A stretch of 64,000 nt of DNA, taken from Saprospiraceae bacterium. GTDB taxonomy: Bacteria > Bacteroidota > Bacteroidia > Chitinophagales > Saprospiraceae. A program made the position numbers and the translations under genes. The stretch is from positions 1-64,000 of the forward strand of contig JAJCYI010000215.1 in assembly GCA_029263015.1 (NCBI GenBank), given 5' to 3'. The notes beneath the pieces are model-generated. The model ran no database searches and was not told the DNA's origin. It saw nothing but the letters and a program-made list of their open reading frames with translations. Numbering within the stretch: position 1 is the stretch's first letter; each line of letters opens with the position of its first letter. Positions 1 to 9,610 of this stretch are shown here, in pieces.

Positions 1-181
1 CATCAAATCATTTTTATTTGGTAGAGGTTAATTGAGATGTACATTTTTGAGGTTTTATCAATTGATTACGAAATGAAATAAATTTAAATTGTTTGTTTTT
101 CTTTGATTTTCAAAATAATATTCTTCATGCGTTTGCCCTGATTTCAAGCTGATGCTTGGTGAAGAATCTTTCAAAGAATAA

Positions 182-1366
182 TTAAGCAAGTTGAACTTCC
201 ATTTCTTTGGTCAGGTTTATTGAAAGGAATTCCCCCATCTTTCGTAGATAAATATCCACTATCAATTTTTCTTCAAATTGCTCCTGCATCAATGATCGTC
301 CTGTATTGCCCATTTCCAATTTTTCAGAGTTGGTCAATTCAATGAATTGGATCATTCTTTCGGCCAAATCCAATGAGTCTTTCGGTTTGCACAAATAACC
401 GTTTATTCCATTCAACACAGCACGGCTGCATCCAGGATGGGCGGTTGTGATCAGCGGGATTTGCATGCTGGCAGCTTCCATCAAACTTCTTGGGAGGCCT
501 TCTCCGTAAAAAGAAGGGAGGACAAAACAGTTGGATTGGGCAAGATATGGACGTACGTCCTGTACTTCTCCTAAATAATCCAAAACGCTATTTTGTATCC
601 ATCCACTGACAGTTTTTTCTGGTACAACCCGATGGTCTGATTTGTCAAGGAATCCCAATAATTGGAATTTTGTGTTTGGGTACTTTTCTTTTACTAATTG
701 GGCTGCTTCCGCAAAAACACCTACACCTTTTTCCCATAGTAAACGGCCTAATAGCAAGAACGTAGTCGTTTCTTGATTTTTCTTTTTACGAAATTCTTTT
801 ACCGAATAATAAGTTGTATTGACTCCTTCACCAGGAAGTACCATGGTTTTTGATAATGGTACGATGCTTTGTTCAACGAAAAAGTCTCTGTCTTCTTCAT
901 TCAAAAACCAAATCCCTACAGCATGTTTTTGGGAATATTTATAAAGTAGTTTGGCTACATAGAACAACCAGTTTTTTTTATGGAAGGCGTGGCCTCTTCC
1001 CGGTACAATGGAGAAGGAAGGAAGGCCGAGACACATAGTAGCTAAGGTGCCATAAATATTGGGCTTGATGGTGTAATGGAATATCAGGCCCGGTTGGATT
1101 TTTTGATAAATTTTATAGAGTCGGAAAAAAAAGAATAAATCCTTCAATGGGTTGGTTTCGTAAGGGATGGTTGGAATAGGAATAAACTCTATCCCTTTTT
1201 CTACGAGTTTTTTACTGTACACGTCTGGTGGGGCTATAGCATAAACCTTAAATCCAAGCTGTTTTAACTCAACCATTATTCCTAGGCGGAATTTAAATAA
1301 TGCCATGGACTGGTTGCCTGTAAATATGATTACTTTATTATTATGTAAGTGTTCAGAATTCCCCAA
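182..1366 (-). CDS. Glycosyltransferase family 4 (group 1)
   Basis: ORF; GT4-like N-terminus (FTGNQSMALFKFRLGIMVELKQLGFKVYAIAPPD) and C-terminal E(G)LPRSLMEAASMQIPLITT motif. Confidence 0.9.
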   Translation of the reverse strand: MGNSEHLHNNKVIIFTGNQSMALFKFRLGIMVELKQLGFKVYAIAPPDVYSKKLVEKGIEFIPIPTIPYETNPLKDLFFFFRLYKIYQKIQPGLIFHYTIKPNIYGTLATMCLGLPSFSIVPGRGHAFHKKNWLFYVAKLLYKYSQKHAVGIWFLNEEDRDFFVEQSIVPLSKTMVLPGEGVNTTYYSVKEFRKKKNQETTTFLLLGRLLWEKGVGVFAEAAQLVKEKYPNTKFQLLGFLDKSDHRVVPEKTVSGWIQNSVLDYLGEVQDVRPYLAQSNCFVLPSFYGEGLPRSLMEAASMQIPLITTAHPGCSRAVLNGINGYLCKPKDSLDLAERMIQFIELTNSEKLEMGNTGRSLMQEQFEEKLIVDIYLRKMGEFLSINLTKEMEVQLA

Positions 1367-1460
1367 GCGTACTGTTTTTTGTTTGGATATTCAATAGGCA
1401 GACTTTTAAAGATATTAAGCCTGCCTTATGCAAAGGTCTAATTTTTTTTAGATAACAAAA

Positions 1461-2558
1461 TTAGCCAAATGCGGGACTTATATCCTCCAACATCTCCTTT
1501 ATCCCTTGTTCCTCCGTCTTCGGCCATATCAACAAAACATCCCCTTCATCAATCACGATATAATCGTCCAAACCTTTGATGACCGCCAATTTGCCATCGG
1601 GGATACGGATCAGGCTGTTTGCATTATTGTATGACTTGGCCATATTGCCTTGCACAACATTCCCGTCTTCACTTTTTTCGCTTTCCGCATGCAGAGACCC
1701 CCATGTCCCCAAATCACTCCAACCAATATCGGAAGGTAGGGTATATACGTTCGGTGATTTTTCCAGTATGGCATAATCAACTGAAATGCTCGGTGTGGTA
1801 GGATAGGATTTGTCGATAAATGCCTGTTCTTTCGTTGTATTATATACAGAATTGCCTGCTTCTAATATTTCATGGATCTCTGGCGACAACGTTTCAAACG
1901 CCTTTAATATAGTTTTTGCACTCCACACAAATATTCCGGCATTCCACAGGTAATCTCCACTTGCCAAATAGGTTTGGGCAGTTTTCAAATCAGGTTTTTC
2001 CCTGAACTGTAATACTTTATATATGCTGCCGTCATTGTTTTTTTTGTCAAAATTAATATATCCGTACCCTGTATCTGGTCGGCTGGGTTGGATGCCCAAT
2101 GTTACAATGGCTTCGTTGTCGGAAGTAAAGACCAACGCTTTTTGTAAGTTTTTAATAAATGCTTTTTCTTTTAGAATAATGTGATCCGATGGGGCGACCA
2201 CAAAATTTGCATCAGGATTTAAGGCATGTAATTTAAAGGAAGTATAAGCAACGCAAGGGCCTGTATTATTCCTGGAAGGCTCACAAAGGATTTGATTTTC
2301 GGATATTTCCGGAATATGTTCTTTTACTAAATCTTTATACATCCCGTTGGTAACGATAAATATATTTTCCGCAGGGCACAATTTCAAAAACCTTTCAAAG
2401 GTCAGGCGGATCAGTGATTTTCCGACGCCCAATATGTCCATAAACTGTTTTGGCCTGGCAGTTCTGCTGGCAGGCCAAAATCGACTTCCTATTCCTCCGG
2501 CCATGATGGCTACGTAAGTATTAGTTTCAGTTGGGTTTGCCATCATTGAATTTAACAT
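1461..2558 (-). CDS. manC: Mannose-1-phosphate guanylyltransferase
   Basis: MAGGIGSRFWPASRTARPKQF pyrophosphorylase signature; FREKPD and WNAGIFVW motifs. Confidence 0.95.
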   Translation of the reverse strand: MLNSMMANPTETNTYVAIMAGGIGSRFWPASRTARPKQFMDILGVGKSLIRLTFERFLKLCPAENIFIVTNGMYKDLVKEHIPEISENQILCEPSRNNTGPCVAYTSFKLHALNPDANFVVAPSDHIILKEKAFIKNLQKALVFTSDNEAIVTLGIQPSRPDTGYGYINFDKKNNDGSIYKVLQFREKPDLKTAQTYLASGDYLWNAGIFVWSAKTILKAFETLSPEIHEILEAGNSVYNTTKEQAFIDKSYPTTPSISVDYAILEKSPNVYTLPSDIGWSDLGTWGSLHAESEKSEDGNVVQGNMAKSYNNANSLIRIPDGKLAVIKGLDDYIVIDEGDVLLIWPKTEEQGIKEMLEDISPAFG

Positions 2559-2608
2559 GATTTTTTGACATGTAATGCCAGGGCACCGCCATAAATGCGT
2601 ATCGTCTT

Positions 2609-3223
2609 CTAATCATTTCCTCCCTCACTTGCTTCGATGACTTGTTGGACGGAAAATGAATGACCCATCACTTCTATGGTGTCTTTCCAGTCCACCGTTA
2701 ACCAAGGTTGATTCGGACGGGCGGTCATTACTTTTTCCGTTAGGGTGAAAAACCAAAGCACTTCGGCTACACCAAAGTCGAGCAACTCCTGGGTTTTTTT
2801 CTGTACATATTCAGAACCTGTGAAAGGTAGGCTTTCAATATCGGCTTTGGTATCTACTTCAATGACGACTTTTGGTGGGGTGTCGAGGTATTTGTTCTTA
2901 GCCTTTTTATACGAAAATGCACTTTTGGGAAGTATGATAAAATCCAAGGATGGATTTGTTTTATGAGTAATATGTAAGCCCGCTTCACCTGACCAAACCC
3001 AGTTTTCTTTTCCAAAAATAGGGTGGAAGTAATCTTTTAGCAAGTTTATTAAAAAAATTTGTAAAGCTCCGTATGCCATAATGTCTTCGAGGGTTTTTGC
3101 CTTGTTGAGTACATCTTTATAGCCGCGGTAATAAACCGGAATGCCATCCAACATCTCGTAAATGAGGTAGTCAGGAACAACTTGCTTTTTCTCTTTTTTT
3201 GATTTGGTTTTAACAGCCACCAT
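2609..3223 (-). CDS. Uma2-family (DUF820) putative PD-(D/E)XK endonuclease
   Basis: PSLDFIILPK ... PPKVVIEVDTKAD pattern and overall length fit Uma2/DUF820. Confidence 0.75.
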   Translation of the reverse strand: MVAVKTKSKKEKKQVVPDYLIYEMLDGIPVYYRGYKDVLNKAKTLEDIMAYGALQIFLINLLKDYFHPIFGKENWVWSGEAGLHITHKTNPSLDFIILPKSAFSYKKAKNKYLDTPPKVVIEVDTKADIESLPFTGSEYVQKKTQELLDFGVAEVLWFFTLTEKVMTARPNQPWLTVDWKDTIEVMGHSFSVQQVIEASEGGND

Positions 3224-3280
3224 ATTGCTTTTTTCTCAAAGTTAATCGTTTATAGTCAAATACTCAAAAAAAACGGCTTT

Positions 3281-5050
3281 CTAAAAATCCATCCTCACCT
3301 TCCCCACATTCATCCTGAACCCAGCGCCAAAAAAAGAATCCGTATCAGATCGTTCTGGAAGCGTGCTGTTTTTATTTCGGTAAAAATACTGAACATCCAA
3401 ATAAATGTTGTGCCAAATTTTATAGCTAATGTCAAGGCCGAATAGGGTAGTGGTGGTGGCGATACCCTGTCCAGTCTCATTTTCGAAGTCTGATATACGG
3501 GTAGTATTCGGCAGAAGAATATCCCCACCCCAGTTCTCTCCATTGGCATCTTCTCCAGATTCTGCCCTAATCAAACGACCTTCAAGCGTGACCCTTTTGT
3601 GTGGTTGGTATTGGACAATGAGAAGGCCCTCTTTGAAGTTGGCGCCAAGTGGGTGCGCCAAAGCTTGGTTGTAATGCGAAAAACTGGCACTCTCAGGGTT
3701 TCTATAAGTATAAGTGTATGGCCGGACAGTATTGTACTCTGCCCTTAGGTCAAGATGGTCAATACCAAATATGTCAATAAATTTGGAGCCAAACTGCACT
3801 CCAAATTTGTTGCCCCACCAACCATTGCCCCCCGTCAGTTCGCCGAACTTATATTCATCCAATAACAACTGTGAATATATCCTTCCTTTCTTTAAAATAT
3901 TCCATTTAAAATCAAGCCCGACCAATACATTATCCTCGCTGTCGAGCAGGTGTTCTACAGAACGGTACAGGATGACAGGGTTCAGGTATTGTAGTTCAAA
4001 ATTTCCGTTTTCCCGATCGAATATCACAGCTTCGAAAAGCCCCAAAGTCATTTTATTGGTAATATTGTAACTCAAATAATGCGCGGCCATATATTTTTTA
4101 GGCAGGTTGTTGTCACCTGAATTGGCTTGAGCTGATGTTGAATTTAATTCAGCAAATATATTTTGGTAATGAAATTTCCAGACTTTCCAGTTCAGTTTTA
4201 AATACAAATAATTTTGGGAGAAATCGGAAAGGAACAAGGATCTATATCCATTCCCAATAAAATTTTTGCCATGACCAAATTGCATCCCGATATGCGGGGT
4301 TATATTAATTCCTACATATCCTTGTCCGTTTAAATAATCGTAACCATTTATATTGTCAAAAACAGAACTTTGATAATTTTTATAAAAACCATTTCCTGGC
4401 AAGGCTTTGAATTTATTTATATAACCCTCGACATATTCTGGAAAGCGAGCTTGTGTATCCGTTATATTTGAATAAAAATAGACCCTATCATCAATGCCGC
4501 CCCTAAATTCCACACCCCTTTGGTTAAAGAAGACGGCTTTATCGTCATTGCCTGATTTTCCGACATTAATATTTATTATCGGATTTACCCTTAAATAAAA
4601 ATCCTTTTTATCGAATTGAAGCCAGTTGGCAGGAGTCTTATAAAAATGTTTCCAAATTGGTTTTTTAGTCGTTATATAATGTTCGCTTTCTTTACTTGAT
4701 AATATCTGGGAAGCCGGGATAAACCTATATAAAGTATCGCCGGGTATTTTTTCGTAATAACCTGTCTTTTTTCCCGCTACGGTTTGATTAAGGTCATCTT
4801 GGGTAAGCCATTCGTTGTTTTCACAATACATGTAAAAACAATCATCCCGGTCATAAGCACTCAATTGAGTCGATAGCGAATCAAGAGACAAGATGAATCT
4901 CATCGCATCCCCACGGGTAAACGATTTTATGGAAGAATGGTAGTTGGGTAAATTGCCGGTTTTAATTTCCAATCTGTCCAATATGCGGTACGCATCATGG
5001 CCAAGCGGCAGATTGCTGCCTTGGGAAAAGGTCAATAGGGGGAACGACAA
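3281..5050 (-). CDS. Wzi-like capsule assembly outer-membrane beta-barrel protein
   Basis: ~590 aa beta-rich protein with repeated aromatic strands, next to polysaccharide genes. The reading frame continues upstream of 5050 into a plausible signal peptide (KNFLTYIVLSFPLLTFSQG). Confidence 0.7.
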   Translation of the reverse strand: MSFPLLTFSQGSNLPLGHDAYRILDRLEIKTGNLPNYHSSIKSFTRGDAMRFILSLDSLSTQLSAYDRDDCFYMYCENNEWLTQDDLNQTVAGKKTGYYEKIPGDTLYRFIPASQILSSKESEHYITTKKPIWKHFYKTPANWLQFDKKDFYLRVNPIININVGKSGNDDKAVFFNQRGVEFRGGIDDRVYFYSNITDTQARFPEYVEGYINKFKALPGNGFYKNYQSSVFDNINGYDYLNGQGYVGINITPHIGMQFGHGKNFIGNGYRSLFLSDFSQNYLYLKLNWKVWKFHYQNIFAELNSTSAQANSGDNNLPKKYMAAHYLSYNITNKMTLGLFEAVIFDRENGNFELQYLNPVILYRSVEHLLDSEDNVLVGLDFKWNILKKGRIYSQLLLDEYKFGELTGGNGWWGNKFGVQFGSKFIDIFGIDHLDLRAEYNTVRPYTYTYRNPESASFSHYNQALAHPLGANFKEGLLIVQYQPHKRVTLEGRLIRAESGEDANGENWGGDILLPNTTRISDFENETGQGIATTTTLFGLDISYKIWHNIYLDVQYFYRNKNSTLPERSDTDSFFGAGFRMNVGKVRMDF

Positions 5051-5092
5051 AACTATATATGTGAGGAAATTCTTGATTGTTTGTTGGTTAAC

Positions 5093-5150
5093 GCGCTTGC
5101 CCTTCCAAAAGAGGGGGAATTAATTCCCCCTCTTTTGGAAGGGCAAGCGC
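5093..5150. repeat. Perfect 58-bp palindrome with no loop
   Basis: gcgcttgcccttccaaaagagggggaatt|aattccccctcttttggaagggcaagcgc; the two 29-nt halves are exact reverse complements. Confidence 0.97.
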
Positions 5151-5155
5151 TGTGG

Positions 5156-6088
5156 TCAATACCATTCCATATTTTCTAATCCCTTATATACCGCTCGTAT
5201 CCCCTCCCCCAATCCAATCTTAGCCTTCCAGCCAGCGGCATTTAATTTACTGACATCCATTAATTTACGGGGCGTACCATCTGGCTTGGTCAAGTCGTGG
5301 ACAATTTTTCCATTATATCCAACAATGTCTTTAATTAAATAAGCCAAATCTTTTATCGAAATATCCTCACCAACGCCAATGTTCACCAAACCAGGTTCAT
5401 TATATTTTTGCATTAAATAAAAACAAGCATCAGCCAAGTCATCCACGTGCAAAAATTCTCGCAATGGCTTGCCCGTTCCCCACATCACCACTTCTGGAGT
5501 ATTGTTTTTTTTCGCTTCGTGAAATTTACGGATCAAGGCAGGCAGGACATGTGATTTATTTAAATCATAATTATCATTCGGGCCATATAAATTTGTAGGC
5601 ATCACGGAAATAAAATTACAGCCATATTGCGCTCGGTAGGCATCGCATAATTTAATGCCGGCGATCTTAGCGATAGCATAAGGTTCATTGGTAGGCTCCA
5701 ATTCCCCTGTCAATAAATATTTTTCTTTTAATGGTTGCGGAGCCATTTTGGGATATATACAGGACGATCCCAAAAACATTAATTTTTTGACGCCTTTCAG
5801 ATATGCGGCATGAATCACATTGTTTTGGATCGTTAAATTATCATATAGAAATTCCCCTCGAAAAGTATTGTTGGCCAATATGCCGCCGACTTTTGCTGCT
5901 GCCAAAAAAACAAATTCAGGCTTTTCGACACGGAAGAATTCATTTACTTCATTTTGATTTCGTAAATCAAGTTCCGCTGAAGTTCGATGCAATATATTTT
6001 GAAACCCTTCAGCATTTAACTTCCGAAAAATAGCAGAACCCACCATGCCTCTGTGGCCGGCAATGTATATTTTATTATTATAAAACAT
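5156..6088 (-). CDS. fcl: GDP-L-fucose synthase
   Basis: [55 protein letters not shown] motifs. Confidence 0.96.
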   Translation of the reverse strand: MFYNNKIYIAGHRGMVGSAIFRKLNAEGFQNILHRTSAELDLRNQNEVNEFFRVEKPEFVFLAAAKVGGILANNTFRGEFLYDNLTIQNNVIHAAYLKGVKKLMFLGSSCIYPKMAPQPLKEKYLLTGELEPTNEPYAIAKIAGIKLCDAYRAQYGCNFISVMPTNLYGPNDNYDLNKSHVLPALIRKFHEAKKNNTPEVVMWGTGKPLREFLHVDDLADACFYLMQKYNEPGLVNIGVGEDISIKDLAYLIKDIVGYNGKIVHDLTKPDGTPRKLMDVSKLNAAGWKAKIGLGEGIRAVYKGLENMEWY

Positions 6089-6120
6089 GCTGCATGAATC
6101 TGATTACCATAGGGAGTTAT

Positions 6121-6687
6121 TTAGAGGGTTTTGTAATAATCCCTGAAAATAAATTGTATATATCGTTTTACTTCTCCCCAACCAACTTCTGAAAACATAA
6201 ACGGCATTTCATCTTGTTCAGCATCATTGAAATAGGTAAGACTTTTTAAAACAAGTTGAATACTTCCATCTTGGTATTTGTTTTCATATAATTTCAGTAA
6301 TTCATTTAACGGGATAATTTTGAGAATAAAATACAAATCAATAAAATCTCTTTTTTTTCCTCGTCCAGTAACTGCTGCTAATTTCATACAAGCAATATCT
6401 TGAATTGAAAGAAATCTAATTCCATCATCTATCATAGGCGGTTTTAGTAACCGATATTTATAATTGACAAAATCAACTTTAACTCCATCAATAAAGCCAA
6501 TTAGGATATTTTTTGTATTCAATTCAACTTGATAATGGAAATTTGCACTTATTTCTGATTTTATAATATCAAAGTGGAGTTTCGGAATTCCAAAAAAGTC
6601 AAGGTCTGTAGAAGTACGATGGCCCAATTGCAAAGAAAGTGCAGTCCCTCCTGCTAAATTGAAACCTGCTAAGGTTTCAATTCCCAT
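6121..6687 (-). CDS. Nucleotidyltransferase, AbiEii/AbiGii toxin-like; probably 5'-truncated by the adjacent 108-bp repeat
   Basis: NLAGGTALSLQLGHRTSTDLDFF signature. The frame stays open upstream (KTVRPDTYSLLKNL-M) up to the repeat edge at ~6726. Confidence 0.75.
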   Translation of the reverse strand: MGIETLAGFNLAGGTALSLQLGHRTSTDLDFFGIPKLHFDIIKSEISANFHYQVELNTKNILIGFIDGVKVDFVNYKYRLLKPPMIDDGIRFLSIQDIACMKLAAVTGRGKKRDFIDLYFILKIIPLNELLKLYENKYQDGSIQLVLKSLTYFNDAEQDEMPFMFSEVGWGEVKRYIQFIFRDYYKTL

Positions 6688-6726
6688 TAAATTTTTTAAA
6701 AGGGAGTATGTGTCTGGCCTGACTGT

Positions 6727-6834
6727 CTTAGTAAAAGAAAATAAATAACTTAGACCAACTCAATAAGCGTGACTTATTATTTTATTCAGACCTTCGTTTC
6801 ACATGGTCTAAGTTATTGATTTCACTTTTCTTAG
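6727..6834 (+). repeat. 108-bp hairpin (MITE-like) element, copy 1
   Basis: cttagtaaaagaaaataaataacttagacca ... tggtctaagttattgatttcacttttcttag; reverse complement matches 9503-9610 with 3 mismatches in 108. Confidence 0.93.
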
Positions 6835-7158
6835 TGTGTAACACTTGAACTTTTCTAAAGAAATATTAAAAATAGTAGCATAAAAATAAAGCGATTTTTC
6901 ATCCAGATACCTCATGTTCAGTATAACCTCTTTTACTTTATCCTCGCCATAAATTTTCCGAATGAGCAACCAGTCTTCGAGGCTTCCAAGGGAAGCCACC
7001 CGTTCAATAATATAATGGCTACTTTTTTCAATCGATAAATTATTTCGGTTCACATCCCAAAAAAGATGCGCTGATAAATCTGATATTTTATAGTCCTTTT
7101 CCATTTTTATAATCATACAAGATAAATCAACAATGGAACAATGGAACAATGAAATCAC
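6808..7158 (-). CDS. DUF6922-like small protein, probable partner of the AbiEii-like gene; C-terminus encoded by the repeat
   Basis: [46 protein letters not shown] is DUF6922-like; the last codons (LRKVKSIT*) lie inside the 108-bp repeat. Confidence 0.6.
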   Translation of the reverse strand: MISLFHCSIVDLSCMIIKMEKDYKISDLSAHLFWDVNRNNLSIEKSSHYIIERVASLGSLEDWLLIRKIYGEDKVKEVILNMRYLDEKSLYFYATIFNISLEKFKCYTLRKVKSIT

Positions 7159-9479
7159 TCAAACTCATTTTTCACATCAAACCCCTCCCTCAACAAAACC
7201 TGATCTTTTTTGAATAATTCAATGTCATTAGCCAGCATTTCCCGGATTAGTTGTTTCAATTTATATTTTGGTTGCCAACCCAATTTTTTCCTTGCTTTTT
7301 CAGGATTGCCGATCAGCAGTTCTACTTCTGTTGGGCGGAAATACCGGGGGTCAACCTGTATGACTGTGCTGCCGGTCTGCACAGGATAATCGGGGTGGAA
7401 GGCTCCCACAACAATACCTACTTCATCCACCCCTTCGCCATCGAAGGTGAGTTCAACGCCTATTTCGCTGAATGCCATCCGTACAAATTCCCTGACGGAA
7501 GTGGTGACCCCGGTAGCGATCACAAAATCTTCTGGTTCCTTCTGTTGCAGCATGAGCCACATGGCCTCCACGAAGTCGGCAGCATGGCCCCAATCACGCC
7601 GTGCATCGAGGTTGCCGAGGTAGAGTTTATGTTGGAGGCCCAATGCTATTTTTGCGACGGCACGGGTTATTTTCCTGGTGACAAATGTTTCGCCACGGAG
7701 GGGGCTATTATGAACGTGGCCCTGGCCAATCCCACAATGGAAAGTTCCACTTTCGGTGGTCAAATCATAAAACCAGCCGTCAAAATCCGGCATTTCGATA
7801 ACCTTTTTGACTTCATTTTTAACTTTGGTAAGATGGTGGGAATCGTCTGGGATATATCCATTTTGGACTTTTCTGATGAAGGTGCGGCTGATGCACGATT
7901 CCCTGAAGATTGCCCGTTGGCCAAAGCCCGCTTTCTCCAATTCGAGTACTTGCCCATATTTTTCAAGAGAATTGCGGTGGTTTTGTCCATGTCCGGAATC
8001 GCTCAGAATATTGATCGAATAGTACAGCCGTTCCTTGCCCCATTTTTCAACCGTTTCGACGTTGATGTTATAATCTTGCCCGGTCACGTTTTTTAATAAA
8101 AAGAGCAACCCGGCGGCAAGGGTAGGGGAGTTGGTTTTAAAATTCCGGAACTCGTAACGGGAAGGGTTTGATTTTAACCCGTCTGCATGTTGATAGCCTT
8201 TCAGAAAAGCAGTCTGTATGGGCACTGGTGCGTTCAGGATTTGGGCGGGGACCCGCTTGTTTTTGTACGAATCATAAATGGGAAACTGCCCTATCCACGG
8301 GGTGGCATTGTTCAGCCTCAGTTGCCATATCACGGTTTCCTCATTGAAACCTGATTTGGTCTTCCAGTAATGGACGGTGTTTCGGGGGTTCAGCGACAGC
8401 CATATTTTTTCATACATTTCAAGTTTTGCCCGGTCCTTGGAGGTCAGTTGGAGTTTATGCCCTTTGTTGTACCCGTCGCCTGTGATAAACCCAAGCAACC
8501 TTGCCTCGTCCGGGCTGATGTCAGTGTCGGCAGGCGCAACTTCTGGATATTCAATCAAGTTGACTTTGTCGCCGATGGCAATGTCCCGGAATGCCTTTTC
8601 TTCCCCTCCTTCCATGATGCAGACGTGGCTTCCCGTTGCCACATAAGCAGCATTTTTTGCGATGATAAAACGTGGCTGCTTGTTCTCCTTTTCTATTTGG
8701 TGGGGGTACCCGGAAGCGTATATCACCTTGGTCCAGCCATTGGCATCCCATACGTATAGATCCTCGGAAACACGGGTCTCCTGGTAACAATCCAGGGATT
8801 CGTCTATTGACAGCTTTCCCCTGTTGGTGTGGTTTTTCACAACCTCTGAAACGGGCTTAATATCTATTCGTCCATGCTCGCCTATTTTGAAAAATACAGG
8901 CATGAAACCAGCAACTGTCTCATGGTTGAACAATATGCCGTTGCATGCAAACATATCATAAGCCTCCCGGTAATTCACGGTCATCCAATAGGCATATAAT
9001 TTAGCAACAGCGTAAGGTGAGCGGGGATAAAAAGGAGTCGTTTCGGATTGAGGGACTTCCTGGACCAAGCCGTATAGTTCAGAGGTTGAAGCCTGGTAAA
9101 ACTTGGTTTTTTTCGTCAGGCCCAGCAACCGGATGGCTTCCAAAATGCGGGTCGTTCCCAGTGCATCGGTATTTGCGGTATATTCCGGTGCGTCAAAACT
9201 TACTTTTACATGCGACATGGCACCAAGGTTGTATATTTCGTCAGGTTGAACTTCTTGTATGATGCGGATCAGGTTCGTGGAATCCGTTAGGTCGCCATAA
9301 TGCAAAATAAAATTCCTATTGTCAACATGGGGGTCTTCGTACAAATGATCAATTCGCTGCGTATTAAAACTGGAACTCCGCCGTTTGATACCGTGGACTT
9401 CGTAGCCTTTACTTAAAAGGAGTTCGGAAAGGTAGGCTCCGTCTTGTCCGGTCACGCCTGTTATCAGGGCTTTTTTCAT
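7155..9479 (-). CDS. gmd: GDP-mannose 4,6-dehydratase interrupted by an in-frame intein
   Basis: N-extein [22 protein letters not shown]...GILFNHE; C-extein [18 protein letters not shown]...; 9479 is the native-looking ATG, and the ORF extension to 9521 lies partly in the repeat. Confidence 0.95.
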   Translation of the reverse strand: MKKALITGVTGQDGAYLSELLLSKGYEVHGIKRRSSSFNTQRIDHLYEDPHVDNRNFILHYGDLTDSTNLIRIIQEVQPDEIYNLGAMSHVKVSFDAPEYTANTDALGTTRILEAIRLLGLTKKTKFYQASTSELYGLVQEVPQSETTPFYPRSPYAVAKLYAYWMTVNYREAYDMFACNGILFNHETVAGFMPVFFKIGEHGRIDIKPVSEVVKNHTNRGKLSIDESLDCYQETRVSEDLYVWDANGWTKVIYASGYPHQIEKENKQPRFIIAKNAAYVATGSHVCIMEGGEEKAFRDIAIGDKVNLIEYPEVAPADTDISPDEARLLGFITGDGYNKGHKLQLTSKDRAKLEMYEKIWLSLNPRNTVHYWKTKSGFNEETVIWQLRLNNATPWIGQFPIYDSYKNKRVPAQILNAPVPIQTAFLKGYQHADGLKSNPSRYEFRNFKTNSPTLAAGLLFLLKNVTGQDYNINVETVEKWGKERLYYSINILSDSGHGQNHRNSLEKYGQVLELEKAGFGQRAIFRESCISRTFIRKVQNGYIPDDSHHLTKVKNEVKKVIEMPDFDGWFYDLTTESGTFHCGIGQGHVHNSPLRGETFVTRKITRAVAKIALGLQHKLYLGNLDARRDWGHAADFVEAMWLMLQQKEPEDFVIATGVTTSVREFVRMAFSEIGVELTFDGEGVDEVGIVVGAFHPDYPVQTGSTVIQVDPRYFRPTEVELLIGNPEKARKKLGWQPKYKLKQLIREMLANDIELFKKDQVLLREGFDVKNEFE
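7707..8918 (-). mobile_element. Intein (~404 aa) with LAGLIDADG homing endonuclease motifs, inside gmd
   Basis: Block A-like [26 protein letters not shown]; block B-like [35 protein letters not shown] and [10 protein letters not shown]; block [26 protein letters not shown]. Confidence 0.92.
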
Positions 9480-9502
9480 GATGGATTTAGTTGTGGTTTT
9501 TT

Positions 9503-9610
9503 CTAAGAAAAGTGAAATCAATAACTTAGACCATGTGAAACGAAGATCTGAATAAACTAATAAGTCACGCTTATAGAGTTGGTCTAAGTTATTTATTTTC
9601 TTTTACTAAG
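9503..9610 (-). repeat. 108-bp hairpin (MITE-like) element, copy 2, inverted relative to copy 1
   Basis: ctaagaaaagtgaaatcaataacttagacca...ttggtctaagttatttattttcttttactaag; 105/108 match to the reverse complement of 6727-6834. Confidence 0.93.

Noticed and set aside
1398-1430. aggcagactt...aagcctgcct hairpin downstream of manC as a terminator
   Set aside because: On the minus strand no T-run follows the stem; the T-run lies on the wrong side
3714-4070. 118-aa plus-strand ORF within the wzi-like gene
   Set aside because: Antisense to a long coherent beta-barrel ORF; Ser/Leu-rich composition typical of shadow frames
7125-7150. Short aacaatgg tandem repeat at the gmd/DUF6922 junction
   Set aside because: Only about three units; too short to interpret on its own
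7251-8096. 281-aa plus-strand ORF antisense to the gmd C-extein and intein
   Set aside because: Entirely overlaps strong minus-strand coding sequence with recognisable motifs; no family signature; shadow ORF
9480-9521. 14-codon N-terminal extension of gmd ([14 protein letters not shown])
   Set aside because: Partly encoded by the 108-bp repeat; canonical Gmd starts at [14 protein letters not shown] (9479)
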